DNA of 64,000 nucleotides from assembly GCA_001936135.1 (NCBI GenBank), contig CP012819.1:2141501-2205500 (forward strand), read 5' to 3'. This DNA comes from Saccharomycopsis fibuligera x Saccharomycopsis cf. fibuligera (taxonomy: Eukaryota > Ascomycota > Saccharomycetes > Ascoideales > Saccharomycopsidaceae). Under the pieces are notes generated by a model. The model searched no databases. It saw only the letters and a program-made list of their open reading frames with translations, and had not been told where the DNA came from. Positions 28,736 through 39,697 of the stretch are shown here, one piece after another. The stretch's first letter is position 1. Each line of letters starts with the position of its first letter. Both the position numbers and the translations under genes were made by a program.

Positions 28736-30716
28736 TATTAAAGTTATCTGTAGTTCTTGAGAGGGACTTCTGTATATATGTTTAATGGTAAATTCTTGGA
28801 AATCAATAGAGTATGAAGAAATATTGGAAGAAATAACAATAGTTTGTGAAAAGAGAATAATATTGTAAATTTAACTTTTTATTTGGAAAGGAAAGGAATA
28901 TTATCCAAGTTTATATAGCTGCTAGGCCTAGGGAGAAGCCTCGCCACACTGTTTACTCTATAGCAATATATTGCTCAGCGGATGAGCTCACTGCAGAATA
29001 TACTTGCTACTCATGTTGGGGAAGCCTAAGTTAAGCTACAGCTAGTAGAGGTACAACTCTCCGGGGCGGTAAATAGGCATCATCACCGTGTCGGGATGAT
29101 GCTATCTGCAGGTTAAGGTTGCGCACGCTTGCTACGGTGCACGCCCACGGGCTTAAACGAGTTCCAACCAATTAGAAAGCTTCAAGATGTTGTATGGAAA
29201 GTTTTGGAAAATCGTTTCAGCGAAATCTGGTTCCTCTTTCACCATCTCACCATTTCACTTACTAAAATTGGGCAGAGTGGCTGTCGATGGTCTATAGGTT
29301 GAATATCCAGCATGGCGGTCGGTTCACAAGACTAAAAGCAGCAACTGCAGTCTATAGCCATGACTGTGGCACATTACAACAGCAAACAGCATGGCATTGT
29401 ATGTACTATAAAGTACATAGCATCTGGGCGTTCTGATGATATCTGACCAATAACGCTTTGTAGAAAACCGTATTATATCATACTGTCAATGCACCTGCTG
29501 ATAGATTGCCAATTATTGCAAGGACGTCTGAAATGAAATGCCCAAGTGAGCGTTTCACACAATGCTACAAGACACAATACGTAATTGACACACATCCACA
29601 GAAAAAGGGCCAGCCAGTCAGAACATACAATTGCAACTCGCTGTCAGCAATACCATCAACGCAATGCCACCCACACAATGCCACCCACGCAATACTGAGC
29701 AACTGTCAAAGTTGTTTAACAAATTATTGAGAGCATACCATAGAAGCATATACATACACTCAGGTACATAACAGCACATACTGCAGTATATGGGGGTACC
29801 ACCCCCACACCCCGCGTTGCTTATCATTTGATTCACTTCGACTATCGCTACTGCAAATTACTATGAGACGAGTGACCACTGATTGTGCGCCTTAATTATC
29901 GCTGATTTAGAACTCTGCCTTATATCGCATCGGATCTCTGACCACACACGCGCACACGGGCAGAATACCGCCTCTAGAAGCCTTAGTATGCCTCAGGGCG
30001 CCGTGGCCTGCGCAACCAGGCGTCATCGCCCCAGCATCATCAGCGCTTAGGCCAGAGCCCACTCAGTGCCAACCTCAGCGCTTGACCACTCCATCTCCTG
30101 CTTTCTTTCTGATACCGCCATCGATATTGATCTAGATAACACTCAAATGCCCATAATTGTTTTTCGCATTTTTATTCTTTTCCTTAGTTCTTTTTTGTTT
30201 TGTGTAACCAGCCATTTCTTCATAGCTTTTCATCTCGTACCCTTGCTTTGCTCTTATCGCTGTGATTCTCTAACTTTAAAAACACAAATTCCAAGTTTTC
30301 CCTCAGTGATAACGTCCCATCGCGCTAGTTAGCATCATATCTCGATCAAGATTTCTGTCACAAAGCTCTTTTTGCATTCTCTTTTGAGGTATTCCTTTAT
30401 CTACTTCACTAACATTTGACCTCAAGTGTACCACAACTCGGTTGCAATATATTTTGATTCTCGATCGTTTCCTCTGTTGCATTTTTTTTCAAAATTTTTT
30501 TCGTCCATCTTCGAACATCGTTGGTACCACGGTCATCTTGCATTTACTTAAAGCAGCGCTTGTTTTATATGGACGCAACTTTTTAAGCGCTAACTCCCAG
30601 TGAATCTGATCTCGTCAGAAACCATCTTTTGCGCCAGGTGGAGTTTTAACTCATAAAAAACTGTTGAGACATTGTTCATTTTGCTTCACCATTTCTTCAA
30701 AACTATATCTACAACT
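28736..30716. promoter_or_regulatory. Divergent LEA-like / YPQ-like spacer
   Basis: 2.0 kb between two outward-reading genes. 28.9-30.1 kb is relatively GC-rich, with a short hairpin GGGGGT-ACC-ACCCCC at about 29792-29806 and a 15-bp near-repeat (CAATGCCACCCAC) at about 29662-29692. 30.1-30.7 kb is pyrimidine-rich, like a yeast 5' leader. No gene is supported. Confidence 0.4.
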
Positions 30717-32747
30717 ATGTCAAATTCCACAATAATATCAGCGCCAACGGGTTATTTGATATTCACATCGTTATCAGACTCCCCGTCGGTAACCGAGCTT
30801 CCCTCACAGCCAAACAGCGATTTATCTTTCGTCACTCTTGTATCAATAATAGCTGGCTACTTATCAATGGGATTTTGGCTATTTGCTCAACTTCCTCAAG
30901 TCATTGAAAACTACAAGAACCGTTCAGTTGAAGGTATCGCTCCTGCGTTTCTCGCTTCTTGGATAGCCGGTGATGTCTCAAACTTGATTGGATGTTTACT
31001 TACCAAAGCTTTACCATTCCAAATCTTGTTGTCCAGTTACTACTGCTCAATTGATTTGATATTGAGCTCACAGTATTTGTATTATACAAAGATATATCCC
31101 AAAATCAAACATAAATACTTAAACCAGAGACTTCATAAACTTCCTGAATCACACAATGATAACAATGATGATGATCAAGACGGACCTCTCTCAATGAGCG
31201 CTGAGTTTCCACAAGCTCATATTGGATTAGCGGCATCGCCGTTATCAAAGCCAATAAATATTGGCATGACGAATAATCCAAGCAGCAGTGGTGGTAATTC
31301 TAGCGGTAGTACTATATCGCAGTTTTTACCATCAAATTATTCATTGTCAAATATGGTTACTACTTCATTTCTTGCAAGTTTTACAAAAGTTAAAGGCATG
31401 CCAATTGTTCAAGAAACTACAATTCTAATGAACAACGACCATTCTTATCCCGTTGTTTCCATGATTGCAGACAATTCCCAAATCATTGGAACTTTTTTCG
31501 CTTGGATCTGCACTTGTTTCTACTTATCTGCACGTATCCCACAACTTATCAAAAACTATAAGCGCCAATCCACAGATGGTCTTTCAATTTTGCTTTTCGT
31601 TTGTGCTTTAAACGGAAACATATTTTACACAATTTCCATTCTTACCTGTAATGAATTTGTCAATGCTGCTAGTTACGCCGAACGGGCAAATTTTTTCATG
31701 AGAGAATTGCCTTACATTTTGGGTTCAGCGGGTACCGTTATGTTTGACTTTCTTGCACTATATCAGTGGAGAATATACAGCGGCAAAAGTCATCACGCTA
31801 TGGGAAACTATCAGCGGCTCGGTGTAAAAGTTTCGATGGTGCTGGAAGATCTGCGCTCCGATAACGACAGAGATAACGATAACGGTGGCAATGAGCAAGT
31901 AACAGGAAGTGATGCTCGTACAAGCACTTTTAACATTTTGTCTACCGGGACGGAAAATTACGAAACCGGGACTTCAATGCATCATCCACATCATGAACAT
32001 AACGGTTATGGATATGGTTTTGATCCCAACACACATCACGACAGGAACAATAACAATACAAAGGTGAATCACTTCCGCTTTGAAAATAGCATCATTGACG
32101 GTGGAAATACACCGTCTTCTTGGAACAACAGCTCAGCAAGCAAAAATTTGCAAAACGCATACAGTTCCTTAAAGCAGCTTCTTATTCCAATAAAGAGCTA
32201 TAACAACAACGCTAGCATTGATATCAATCAAGAAAAAACAAAACTTTCAGCAGATTTTGAGTCACTGCAAGGCAGCTACGGCAGTGTTTTTCTGTACGGT
32301 AGAGACGACACTCATGGAAGCGGTTCTAATTATAGATATTCGCCTACTAAAAATAACCATATCCATCAAAGTAATCATTTCGGAAACTCAAACATGAAAG
32401 GAAATGCAAATGTAAATGAAAACGAAAGATTCAATGAACAAAACCACAAGAGTTTAATAACCGAGGGCACCGCTATTGCTACTGGTACTGCTGCTGCTTC
32501 TAATGGCGAGCATTATAGAAACAATAGCATGTTGGTGAATACTCCCTTAACACCGTGGGATTTGCTCGAATTGCCATTGCATTTGGAAAAACAGTTGAAA
32601 AGCAAAGATGATATTGCATATTGTGAAAATGATAGTGACGGAAATACTAGCAAAGAATTTAATGGATCGAATGGACACATTGAAAATTTTGCGCCTCAGT
32701 TAATGAATTATAATGTCATGCCGTTTGAGAATGGAGGTGTCGCCTGA
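30717..32747 (+). CDS. PQ-loop vacuolar/lysosomal amino-acid transporter, long form
   Basis: 676 residues from the first in-frame ATG (30717). The two PQ-loop repeats are intact: FWLFAQLPQVIENYKNRSVEG (P60/Q61) and CFYLSARIPQLIKNYKRQSTDG (P275/Q276). Three membrane spans surround the first and about four the second, giving the 7-TM Ypq/PQLC2/Stm1 layout. Ypq proteins export cationic amino acids from the vacuole. The family is usually about 300 residues. Here a ~110-residue Ser/Asn-rich loop (about 140-250) separates the repeats, and a ~300-residue Asn/His/Gly-rich hydrophilic tail follows TM7. Several CTG codons in the tail probably mean Ser. The family call is firm; which Ypq paralogue is not clear. 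Confidence 0.85.
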   Translation: MSNSTIISAPTGYLIFTSLSDSPSVTELPSQPNSDLSFVTLVSIIAGYLSMGFWLFAQLPQVIENYKNRSVEGIAPAFLASWIAGDVSNLIGCLLTKALPFQILLSSYYCSIDLILSSQYLYYTKIYPKIKHKYLNQRLHKLPESHNDNNDDDQDGPLSMSAEFPQAHIGLAASPLSKPINIGMTNNPSSSGGNSSGSTISQFLPSNYSLSNMVTTSFLASFTKVKGMPIVQETTILMNNDHSYPVVSMIADNSQIIGTFFAWICTCFYLSARIPQLIKNYKRQSTDGLSILLFVCALNGNIFYTISILTCNEFVNAASYAERANFFMRELPYILGSAGTVMFDFLALYQWRIYSGKSHHAMGNYQRLGVKVSMVLEDLRSDNDRDNDNGGNEQVTGSDARTSTFNILSTGTENYETGTSMHHPHHEHNGYGYGFDPNTHHDRNNNNTKVNHFRFENSIIDGGNTPSSWNNSSASKNLQNAYSSLKQLLIPIKSYNNNASIDINQEKTKLSADFESLQGSYGSVFLYGRDDTHGSGSNYRYSPTKNNHIHQSNHFGNSNMKGNANVNENERFNEQNHKSLITEGTAIATGTAAASNGEHYRNNSMLVNTPLTPWDLLELPLHLEKQLKSKDDIAYCENDSDGNTSKEFNGSNGHIENFAPQLMNYNVMPFENGGVA

Positions 32748-32813
32748 ATTTAATTTTTGGAACAAACTTCTCATTTTGCTTATCTGTTAATATTTTCTTC
32801 TGTTTTACTTTTC

Positions 32814-32848
<35 letters not shown>

Positions 32849-33146
32849 CTTTTTTTTTTGACATTGTTATCTTTGGTTTTGGGTTTACGGTATTTAATAT
32901 GTTGCGTTTGCTTTATTAATCAATAGAAACATTAGGTTTTAGTCTGAGCTTTTATCTGATTTTTCCTATTTGTTTTTATTTTATCATAATCGGAATACAT
33001 TCTATGCATTAATTTTTTTTGTTGCCTTTGCTTTCCTTGTTTTGTTTTGATATATTCTCCATCGAGCGCTTCTCTCTCTTTCTTTTGATCGATATATTCA
33101 GTTTTCTCTGTTGTGCTTATCATACTGTTGATGTACACGTCGTTTG

Positions 33147-33191
<45 letters not shown>

Positions 33192-33950
33192 TTTTTTTCT
33201 TTTAAAATTTTCAATGTTAGTTCTCATAGAAACGACACATATTATCATCTTCACAGACAACTTTTTAAAATATATTTTTTTAACATATATTACACATAAT
33301 ACACAATGCGATATAAGCCAACTTTAATTAAATACATTTTACAAAAAACGAAGGTTTGATGATCAATCAGAAAATTACCAACCAATAGATTGTGCTAATC
33401 TTACTTCGAAGAAATATGTACGTGAATAATTTTCTACAACATGGCAGTAATTTGAAATGTTTACTGCAGAGGAAAAAATTTACTTATAGAGATACTAGTA
33501 CTGTATACAATATAATTGTTAAATTATAGGGATTCGTGGAACTGTAAAGTAGTTGTAAAAATTGAATTATAATGTGAAGTATAAGAATGTTATAACATAA
33601 TGATCTAAAATAGTAATCAAGAACAATAAAGAAAGAATAAAGACTAAGAAGACATAAAACGAAAAAACCGATAACAAAAAAAAGTAAAAGCAAAAGATAT
33701 GGAGGGCATAGACATAACAACATTAAAGAATTAAAAAAAAAAAAAAAAAAAAAAGAAATAATTGAAATTAATGAGAACGCAGAAGAATCTAGAGAACACA
33801 TAAACAAAAGCGCGAAAAGAAAAGAACAAAAAAATCATGACAGCATTGACCAATAAAACACCCAGCCATTCAACTTGAACTTGAACCTCAACTTCGACCT
33901 CTATAAACCTTTCATTTACTTAGAAAACAAACAAACTAAATAAACTGAAT
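32748..33950. other. Intergenic between convergent genes, with T32, T41 and A22 tracts
   Basis: 1.2 kb of 3'-flanking DNA. It carries T32 (32815-32846), T41 (33149-33189) and A22 (33733-33754). ORFs here are homopolymer artefacts. Confidence 0.5.
33149..33189. repeat. T41 homopolymer
   Basis: Uninterrupted run of 41 T, the longest homopolymer I see in the window, between two convergent genes. The length may be subject to assembly error. Confidence 0.85.
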
Positions 33951-36287
33951 TCAAGCAATAACAGTACTGTTTTCTTTGTTAGCAACAGAATCCTTGCTCA
34001 CAGTTAGATTCATATCAGCATGAACAGCATTCTTCTTCTCAATTTCAGCAACAGCATTTTCAAATGGGGGTACAATATTCAAAATTTTCAATCCTGTTCT
34101 ACCATTACTATTGCCATTACCACTAGAAGCTAAACCATTATAAAAGTCACTGCTATTGCTGCTAATGTTACTGAAATCGCTGCTTGCACCAAATCTCGAC
34201 ATTGACAGTACCGCGCTCAGCGCACTGTCTTCTCTCCAATGCAGCAGCTGCTGTTGCTGAGATTGGTTTGTTTCTGATTTGAAGCTCAGTACACTTGTAC
34301 TCGGTGAAATATCTGTGCTTTGTGGCGGTTCTGCACTTAGCAAAAGAGAAGAAAGAGAATTTGAAAGCTTGAGCAATTGTTGTTGGCGATGATGCACATT
34401 TTCGTGGTGTTGTTTTTGCTTTAGGTTATTCGTGTGGCTGAGTTTAGAAATAAGAAATTTTGCATTAGTCAAATTATCAGTCAAAGTTTTGATTTTTTGT
34501 TGATAATTTTGTTCTTTGACAATGCTTATTTGCTTGAGCTCTTGCAATGTAAGCTTGTAAAGATCATTGGCTGGAATATGGGCCACTTTATTGTCTTTGT
34601 CAACGCCATGTAAAGTGGTGGCGTCTTCATCTTGCTCATTTTCTTTTTCTTTGGCTTCAGTCTCTTCTTCTTTCTGAGTGTCCTCTTCATTTTCCTCTTT
34701 AATAGACTTCTTTTCAGGAGTGGTGGCGATAGATTTGTCTGCCAAATGCTCTTGTGTGTTATTTTGCTTAGAATAAATTGAAGAAGATCGAGAAATTGAT
34801 GTCACATAACTGGTGTTTTGATGAGTGTAAGTAGCCGGCACGTCCGAGAAAACTGATGGTGAAACATCACTATGATTGACGAAATCTGGCGAGTTAGGAT
34901 TGAAATTAGCACCAGGGTACAGAATGTCATTCATTGCAGCTTCAAACAATTCAGAAAGTTGATTTTCGCGAGCGCTGTTGATTTTTGCCAACACCGGGTT
35001 CTCATTCACTATAGTCAACTTATCTTTAAGAATATTTACCGGCACATAAATGTTAGATTCTTTTGCGTATTCTAGTAGGAAGCTATAGACTTCGTCAAGC
35101 TGCTTATTTGCTGATTCTGCTTCTTGACGATAATCAGTACTATCCGACTCTTTGTCAGCTAGCGTGGCTTTCAATTCTTCGTTTTGCTTTTGCAAAAGCT
35201 CGTTTGCCTTCAATTTGTTTTCGATGATAGCGTCATACTCGAACTTGATATTATGGCGCTGCTTAACGAGATTTTGATTAGCTTCTTCAACTTTGAGGTC
35301 AGACTGTTTAAGCAATTCGGATTGCTGGTCGTATTGCCGCTGTAAAGTTTGCAACTGCTGTTTTAATTCATCGACTGAGCCGTGTAATTCATCATAGCCA
35401 TCTGCCTTTTCAGCCATTTTAGCTACTTGTTCTTCATATTGGTTAAGTTTGTCAAACTGCTCATTGGCGTAATCCTCCATTTCTTTGATGATTACTTCTT
35501 TTTCTTTCAATTCTTGCAACTTGGCAACAAGTTCTTTGTTTTTTTCATTTAGCTCTTTACTTAGCACCGAGTTTTCGTGTTCCAACAGTGTATATTGCTT
35601 CATGATTTTTTCATCCATCACCGGATTATGCTGTGATTGCATGCTGAGAGACTTTCTCAACTGATCTTCTTTGTCCATGATCTGAGATTGTAATTCTTTT
35701 ATTTTTTCCTCCATAGCAATAATCTCTATACTTGGCATTCTTGGACTGCCGTTGCCGCTCTTTGGTGAGCCAGGGCCCGGAGGAGGACCGCCACGTCTTG
35801 GAGGGAAAAAACCGTGGTTACTGGTGGCACTGGAGCGCGGACTGAATTTCGGGTTCAATGGTGATCTGCTTCCTGAAGAGGCAGAAGTCATAGAATTACC
35901 TCTGGAAGAGGGTTTGTTCGGATTATGCTGGTTTAGTGGAAACCCACCGTTCATAGGCATCCCCATAGGCATTGGGCCGCCGTTAGCACCAGGGACGGGT
36001 GCCATGACCGGACGATTTTTCAAATGCTGGGAAGCAGCTGAGGCGAGTGAGCCTCCTGGTCTTCTCTTCTGCTGCTTGTTGATGAGGGACAAGTCCGTCT
36101 CTTTGAGGCCAATTCTTGATTTTGTGTCGAGCGCATTCAAGTCCACTAACGATTCGCTAGAGCTATGTTGTTTTTGGAAGCTCGCAATCGATGGTTTAGG
36201 ACTTGGACCGCCGTGTAGCGACGCTATGTCAGACATGTTGCTTGAGGCTAGCTGCCTGTTTCTACCAGCTTCCGCAGCAGCAAACAT
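33951..36287 (-). CDS. Large coiled-coil protein of unknown function
   Basis: 778 residues from the first in-frame ATG (36285-36287); the next Met (36234-36236, MSDIASLHGG) would give 761 and has a better A at -3. Residues 1-185 are Ser/Pro/Gly-rich and disordered. About 186-408 is a long, nearly unbroken coiled coil rich in Gln/Glu/Lys (starting MEEKIKELQSQIMDKEDQL). A short conserved-looking segment follows (YSFLLEYAKESNIYVPV). Then come low-complexity Ser/Glu/Lys-rich sequence, a second short coil (about 580-660) and a Ser/Asn-rich tail. No membrane segment is visible. The layout suits a cytoskeletal, polarity or mRNA-transport adaptor (She3-like architecture is one thought), but I cannot place it in a family. 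Confidence 0.6.
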   Translation of the reverse strand: MFAAAEAGRNRQLASSNMSDIASLHGGPSPKPSIASFQKQHSSSESLVDLNALDTKSRIGLKETDLSLINKQQKRRPGGSLASAASQHLKNRPVMAPVPGANGGPMPMGMPMNGGFPLNQHNPNKPSSRGNSMTSASSGSRSPLNPKFSPRSSATSNHGFFPPRRGGPPPGPGSPKSGNGSPRMPSIEIIAMEEKIKELQSQIMDKEDQLRKSLSMQSQHNPVMDEKIMKQYTLLEHENSVLSKELNEKNKELVAKLQELKEKEVIIKEMEDYANEQFDKLNQYEEQVAKMAEKADGYDELHGSVDELKQQLQTLQRQYDQQSELLKQSDLKVEEANQNLVKQRHNIKFEYDAIIENKLKANELLQKQNEELKATLADKESDSTDYRQEAESANKQLDEVYSFLLEYAKESNIYVPVNILKDKLTIVNENPVLAKINSARENQLSELFEAAMNDILYPGANFNPNSPDFVNHSDVSPSVFSDVPATYTHQNTSYVTSISRSSSIYSKQNNTQEHLADKSIATTPEKKSIKEENEEDTQKEEETEAKEKENEQDEDATTLHGVDKDNKVAHIPANDLYKLTLQELKQISIVKEQNYQQKIKTLTDNLTNAKFLISKLSHTNNLKQKQHHENVHHRQQQLLKLSNSLSSLLLSAEPPQSTDISPSTSVLSFKSETNQSQQQQLLHWREDSALSAVLSMSRFGASSDFSNISSNSSDFYNGLASSGNGNSNGRTGLKILNIVPPFENAVAEIEKKNAVHADMNLTVSKDSVANKENSTVIA

Positions 36288-36980
36288 GGTAGATTGGGTC
36301 GTTTGATTTTCAAGCAAAGGGATGTTGTTGTGTGCCGCAGCAGATTCAAACAAAAGGCCTTTTACTTTCTATTATTATTATTATTTTTATTTTTAATTTC
36401 ACTTTTATTTTTTGTCTTCTTCACTTCTGCCTGCTAGCGATTTGTTTGACCGTGCAACACAGGACAGCAAACAAAAGATGCTGGAAAAGGAACAAAAAAT
36501 CTTTTTCTTTTTGTACTTTGCTTTGCTCCCTTGTCAAAACGTAGGAAGTGAATGGGCGAATGCGTTGGGGGTGGTATAGTTTCCAAATGCAGGCAAAATC
36601 AAACAGCGAAAGGACAGGAAAACAAGGATAAAATGTAGATAAATTAACGGGGAACGGGATAAAAGAAAGTGTCAGGATGCCCAGCTGTTGAGGAAATAAG
36701 TGGCTTGCTGGTTGCAATTTGAGGTCTGATGGAACCCTTGACGTTTGAAGCGAGTGTTGAGTGTAGCTGAGGTGAGGACGAGCGATAATAAAGATGGACA
36801 AGGGTGGCGGTGGTAAGGCAGACGAGAAGAAGAAGAAAAAGAAGAAGAAACAAAAACTGCAAAAATGAAAATGTCAACCAGTAAAGGACTGTAAGCGTCT
36901 CAGTCAGCCAGGAAATCTACGGACGCTGCGCGAGATGCGGATGAGCCGAAAACAGCAGAAAAAGTAAAAAAGTAAAAAAG

Positions 36981-37003
36981 CACAAAGCACAAAGCACAAA
37001 GCA

Positions 37004-37035
<32 letters not shown>
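36981..37035. repeat. CACAAAG triplet repeat followed by A26
   Basis: Three exact copies of CACAAAG (36981-37001), then an A26 run at 37010-37035. Confidence 0.85.
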
Positions 37036-37641
37036 GGAGGGAAAACACAACCGCTCAATCGATTGTAGGCATAAACCTAACTAGCGGAAACGAAAATAAC
37101 ACTTTTCCAAATGAGTGCTTGAGCCAGAATTTCACTTCCTCCCCCGCGGTTATGCAGCACTGGCGAAGACGCTGCAATCCGATGTTTGGGGCCGCCCAGT
37201 CCAGGCCTCCTGGCGCGTGCTTGGTGGCGTCTGCCAGGCGCGCGTGTCTGAGCTTATGCTGTGTGCTGTCAAAAGCTGCAGCGATATGCCACTTGTGGAG
37301 GGCTTGTTATGCGCACTTAACTACGTGTTGCCACACAACCAACAAGGACTAATGCCAGCGGGCGCGCGTGCCTGTACTCTTCGGCGCGTGAAGGCGCAGA
37401 GACAGTCATGCGCACGGTCGGTGCCACTGGGAAACTGTGCTGCGAACGGTGTGAGATAAGCTGTACATGGCTATAGCCCCAGGCAGTTTGATGCGCTTCA
37501 AGTGCGCAAGTGTGTTGTTGCCAATGCGTGCAAGCTTGTGCTGCTTTGCAACGCAACAACGCCAAGACGGCTCACCGGTTCTGTCGGGAAGAGAGCACAC
37601 TGGCGGCCGCAGATCGGTGCACAGTCGTATTCGCCCCGTGA

Positions 37642-37671
37642 GCTGCTTTGAAGCTCGCTGCTTTGAAGCTC
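37642..37671. repeat. 15-bp tandem duplication
   Basis: GCTGCTTTGAAGCTC occurs twice in a row within the GC-rich island upstream of RAD51. Confidence 0.85.
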
Positions 37672-38481
37672 GCTGCTGTGCGAAAAGCTGCCGCAAACGT
37701 TGATTGACAAGCACAATTGTTTTTCCCAACGGGCCCGCGCGCAGCAGGCTCTATATATCGGCGTGATAGCAGCAAAATGTTCGGCGGCCCCTGGCGGGCG
37801 CTGCGCTGCTTCCAGGAAACCGCAGCTGTTGTGTTGCCCGCGACTTTTGCACAGCGCCTGGGGTGGAAGCACTCTCTGGCGTCGGGCGGCGTGCGATATC
37901 TGAAGCGGTGGGTTTCCACCAGCTTTGGAAAACACAAACTGTTTTTCGAGATGAAATTGCCCCTATTTCCCGAAATAGCAGTCCGCACGCCTCGAAAGGT
38001 GCAACATTGCAGTGTGTGCACAGCGCGCTTGCAGACACCAAAATTGCAGACCGCCCGCACCATGCAGTGAAACATACATTGCGAGCACATCGCGCAGGCC
38101 TTGGGTGCATGGCCTTGGGTGCCGTTTTCGGCAGTGATATTACCATTTGCGGCGCGCAGAGTATACCCACCGGCGGGTGCCGCCATTATGACCGCGCCCG
38201 CTATTGCAACCGCACACACTGCCAGATGTCACTGGGCGGCATCGCAGATTTTTTTGTCCGCGCTTGCCATTGTCAGTAGGATAACAATCCGCTGTTTGTA
38301 GTTGGCAGGAGGCGGCCTGTGGTCTAGAAGCGGAAACAGGGCCACTGGCTGGAGAGCTTTGACACAACATGGGCACTGCGTCGAGCACCAGCAACTCCGT
38401 AGACCAGCTCGAAGAGTTTTAGTGGACCAAGAGCCTACAGCCGACGCCCGGCCGTCTTTTCGAATGAAAACTCTGTTGTGC

Positions 38482-38545
38482 TGCGCTTCCTACAAACCCT
38501 TGCGCTTCCTACAAACCCTTGCGCTTCCTACAAACCCTTGCGCTT
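38482..38545. repeat. 19-bp tandem repeat, 3.4 copies
   Basis: TGCGCTTCCTACAAACCCT is repeated exactly at 38482-38500, 38501-38519 and 38520-38538, followed by a 7-base partial copy. The perfect identity suggests recent expansion. It does not resemble the long CTG-clade telomeric units I know. Confidence 0.9.
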
Positions 38546-38702
38546 AGTAATCCGGAGGCCCAAGATCTGTTTTCTGCATACTCTTGTGCAGTGTGCCGCG
38601 ACTAGCCGCTAAATTTAGCTAGCTCGAGTTGGTTTATTTTTGTAACGCGCACCAGTTGGCCACAACAGGTTTACAAGTTCAACATCGCTGCTGCAAAAGC
38701 AG

Positions 38703-38729
38703 CCCCGGCAGTCCCCGGCAGTCCCCGGC
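38703..38729. repeat. 10-bp tandem repeat (CCCCGGCAGT), about 2.7 copies
   Basis: CCCCGGCAGT is present twice exactly, then CCCCGGC. Confidence 0.8.
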
Positions 38730-39279
38730 CACGCTGAGTTAGTCGCACTACAGTCAGTTAGTATTCGCCGTGCAGGGCTGTCCGCAACAGCTCCAGACTG
38801 AGCAGCAGAGTGTGTAGAGTCCAACCGAGCCGCTGCCGACCAAAGCACTGGAAGCTCACAAGCCTGTGCGACAATTTCAGGATAGCTCAGGGTGCTTTAC
38901 CGCACTCTGCGGCTCTTCGCAAGGGTGACCTGTCTGTGCACATACCATATAGACCCTACAAACGAATACGCGCCGAACTTTCTCAACTGGTTAAGTTGCT
39001 GTTAAGCCCACAGAGCTGCCGCCAAAGACACAATAGAAAGACAACTCCCCACCTGCAGGTTGGACTATCTATGTATAGCGCTTACATGAGGAATGTACGT
39101 GGCGCTGGCGGGCCGAGCCGAGGTAATATTTGAAATATTAGGATACAACATACTTGAATATTGACGACTGGGGCCCTCACCAGGCGCTGCCACCGGATTG
39201 CGAGCTGCCAGATCTGCCAACCGCTGGCTGGAAACCTCTTCTGTCACGTGGCCATACCTCTAAGCGCTTACCCTCCCTG

Positions 39280-39443
39280 ACGCGAAATATTTGTGCTCTC
39301 TGATTTCCCGGCGTAAAAAGCAAAAAAACACCCGCGCCTTTGGCGCGTTGTGATTGGCAGAGCAAACGCGGCTCTGCGCTGGAAAAGAAAAAAATGCAAA
39401 AAGAAAACAGAAAAATTGGTAAAAAAGTGCGAAAGTTTCGCGT
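39280..39443 (+). promoter_or_regulatory. SCB/MBF-like sites upstream of RAD51
   Basis: CGCGAAA at 39281-39287, preceded by A to give ACGCGA, and its reverse complement TTTCGCG at 39437-39443. Both match the Swi4/Swi6-type CRCGAAA consensus and overlap MBF-like CGCG cores. They lie about 415 and 255 bases upstream of the RAD51 start, fitting G1/S or damage-induced expression. Confidence 0.5.
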
Positions 39444-39697
39444 TGTTTTGCTTTCCTTTTTTTGCTCATCGCTTACAGGAAAATAAACCAGCGCTTGGAG
39501 ATCATATAAACAATAAAATAACAAACACAAGCAAAACACCTGAGAGTTGCGGTATACTGTCGCTTCCACTAGCTTGATCTGCACCAGTCCGTAGTTTTTC
39601 TGCTAGCGATTTATCCATCTCATAGCATCCCTTTTTGACCGGCTACTGCCACACAACAGCACACACACACAGACACACACACACAAAAGTACTCATC

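Larger units (their letters stand above)
36288..39697. promoter_or_regulatory. 3.4-kb GC-rich spacer: divergent coiled-coil gene / RAD51
   Basis: The left 0.7 kb is AT-rich promoter DNA of the coiled-coil gene. From about 37.1 to 39.1 kb it is strikingly GC-rich (41 of 60 bases at 37201-37260) with tandem repeats at 36981, 37642, 38482 and 38703. Overlapping ORFs on both strands (longest about 215 codons) have no recognisable sequence and look GC-driven. The last 0.45 kb is the RAD51 promoter, with TCACGTG, SCB/MBF-like sites and a (CA)n leader at about 39659-39684. Confidence 0.4.

Noticed and set aside
30672-30716. N-terminal extension of the PQ-loop gene
   Set aside because: It begins with TTG; the first ATG is 30717.
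36288-36353. N-terminal extension of the coiled-coil gene (22 residues)
   Set aside because: The extension starts with TTG, not ATG; the first ATG in frame is at 36285-36287.
37572-38219. 215-codon open frame on the minus strand, with several overlapping frames on both strands
   Set aside because: It lies in the GC-rich island where stop codons are rare. Long frames occur in several phases at once, none has a recognisable motif or a yeast promoter, and tandem repeats run through it.
38482-38545. 19-bp repeat as a telomeric or subtelomeric tract
   Set aside because: Only 3.4 copies, flanked by housekeeping genes; not like the long CTG-clade telomeric units.
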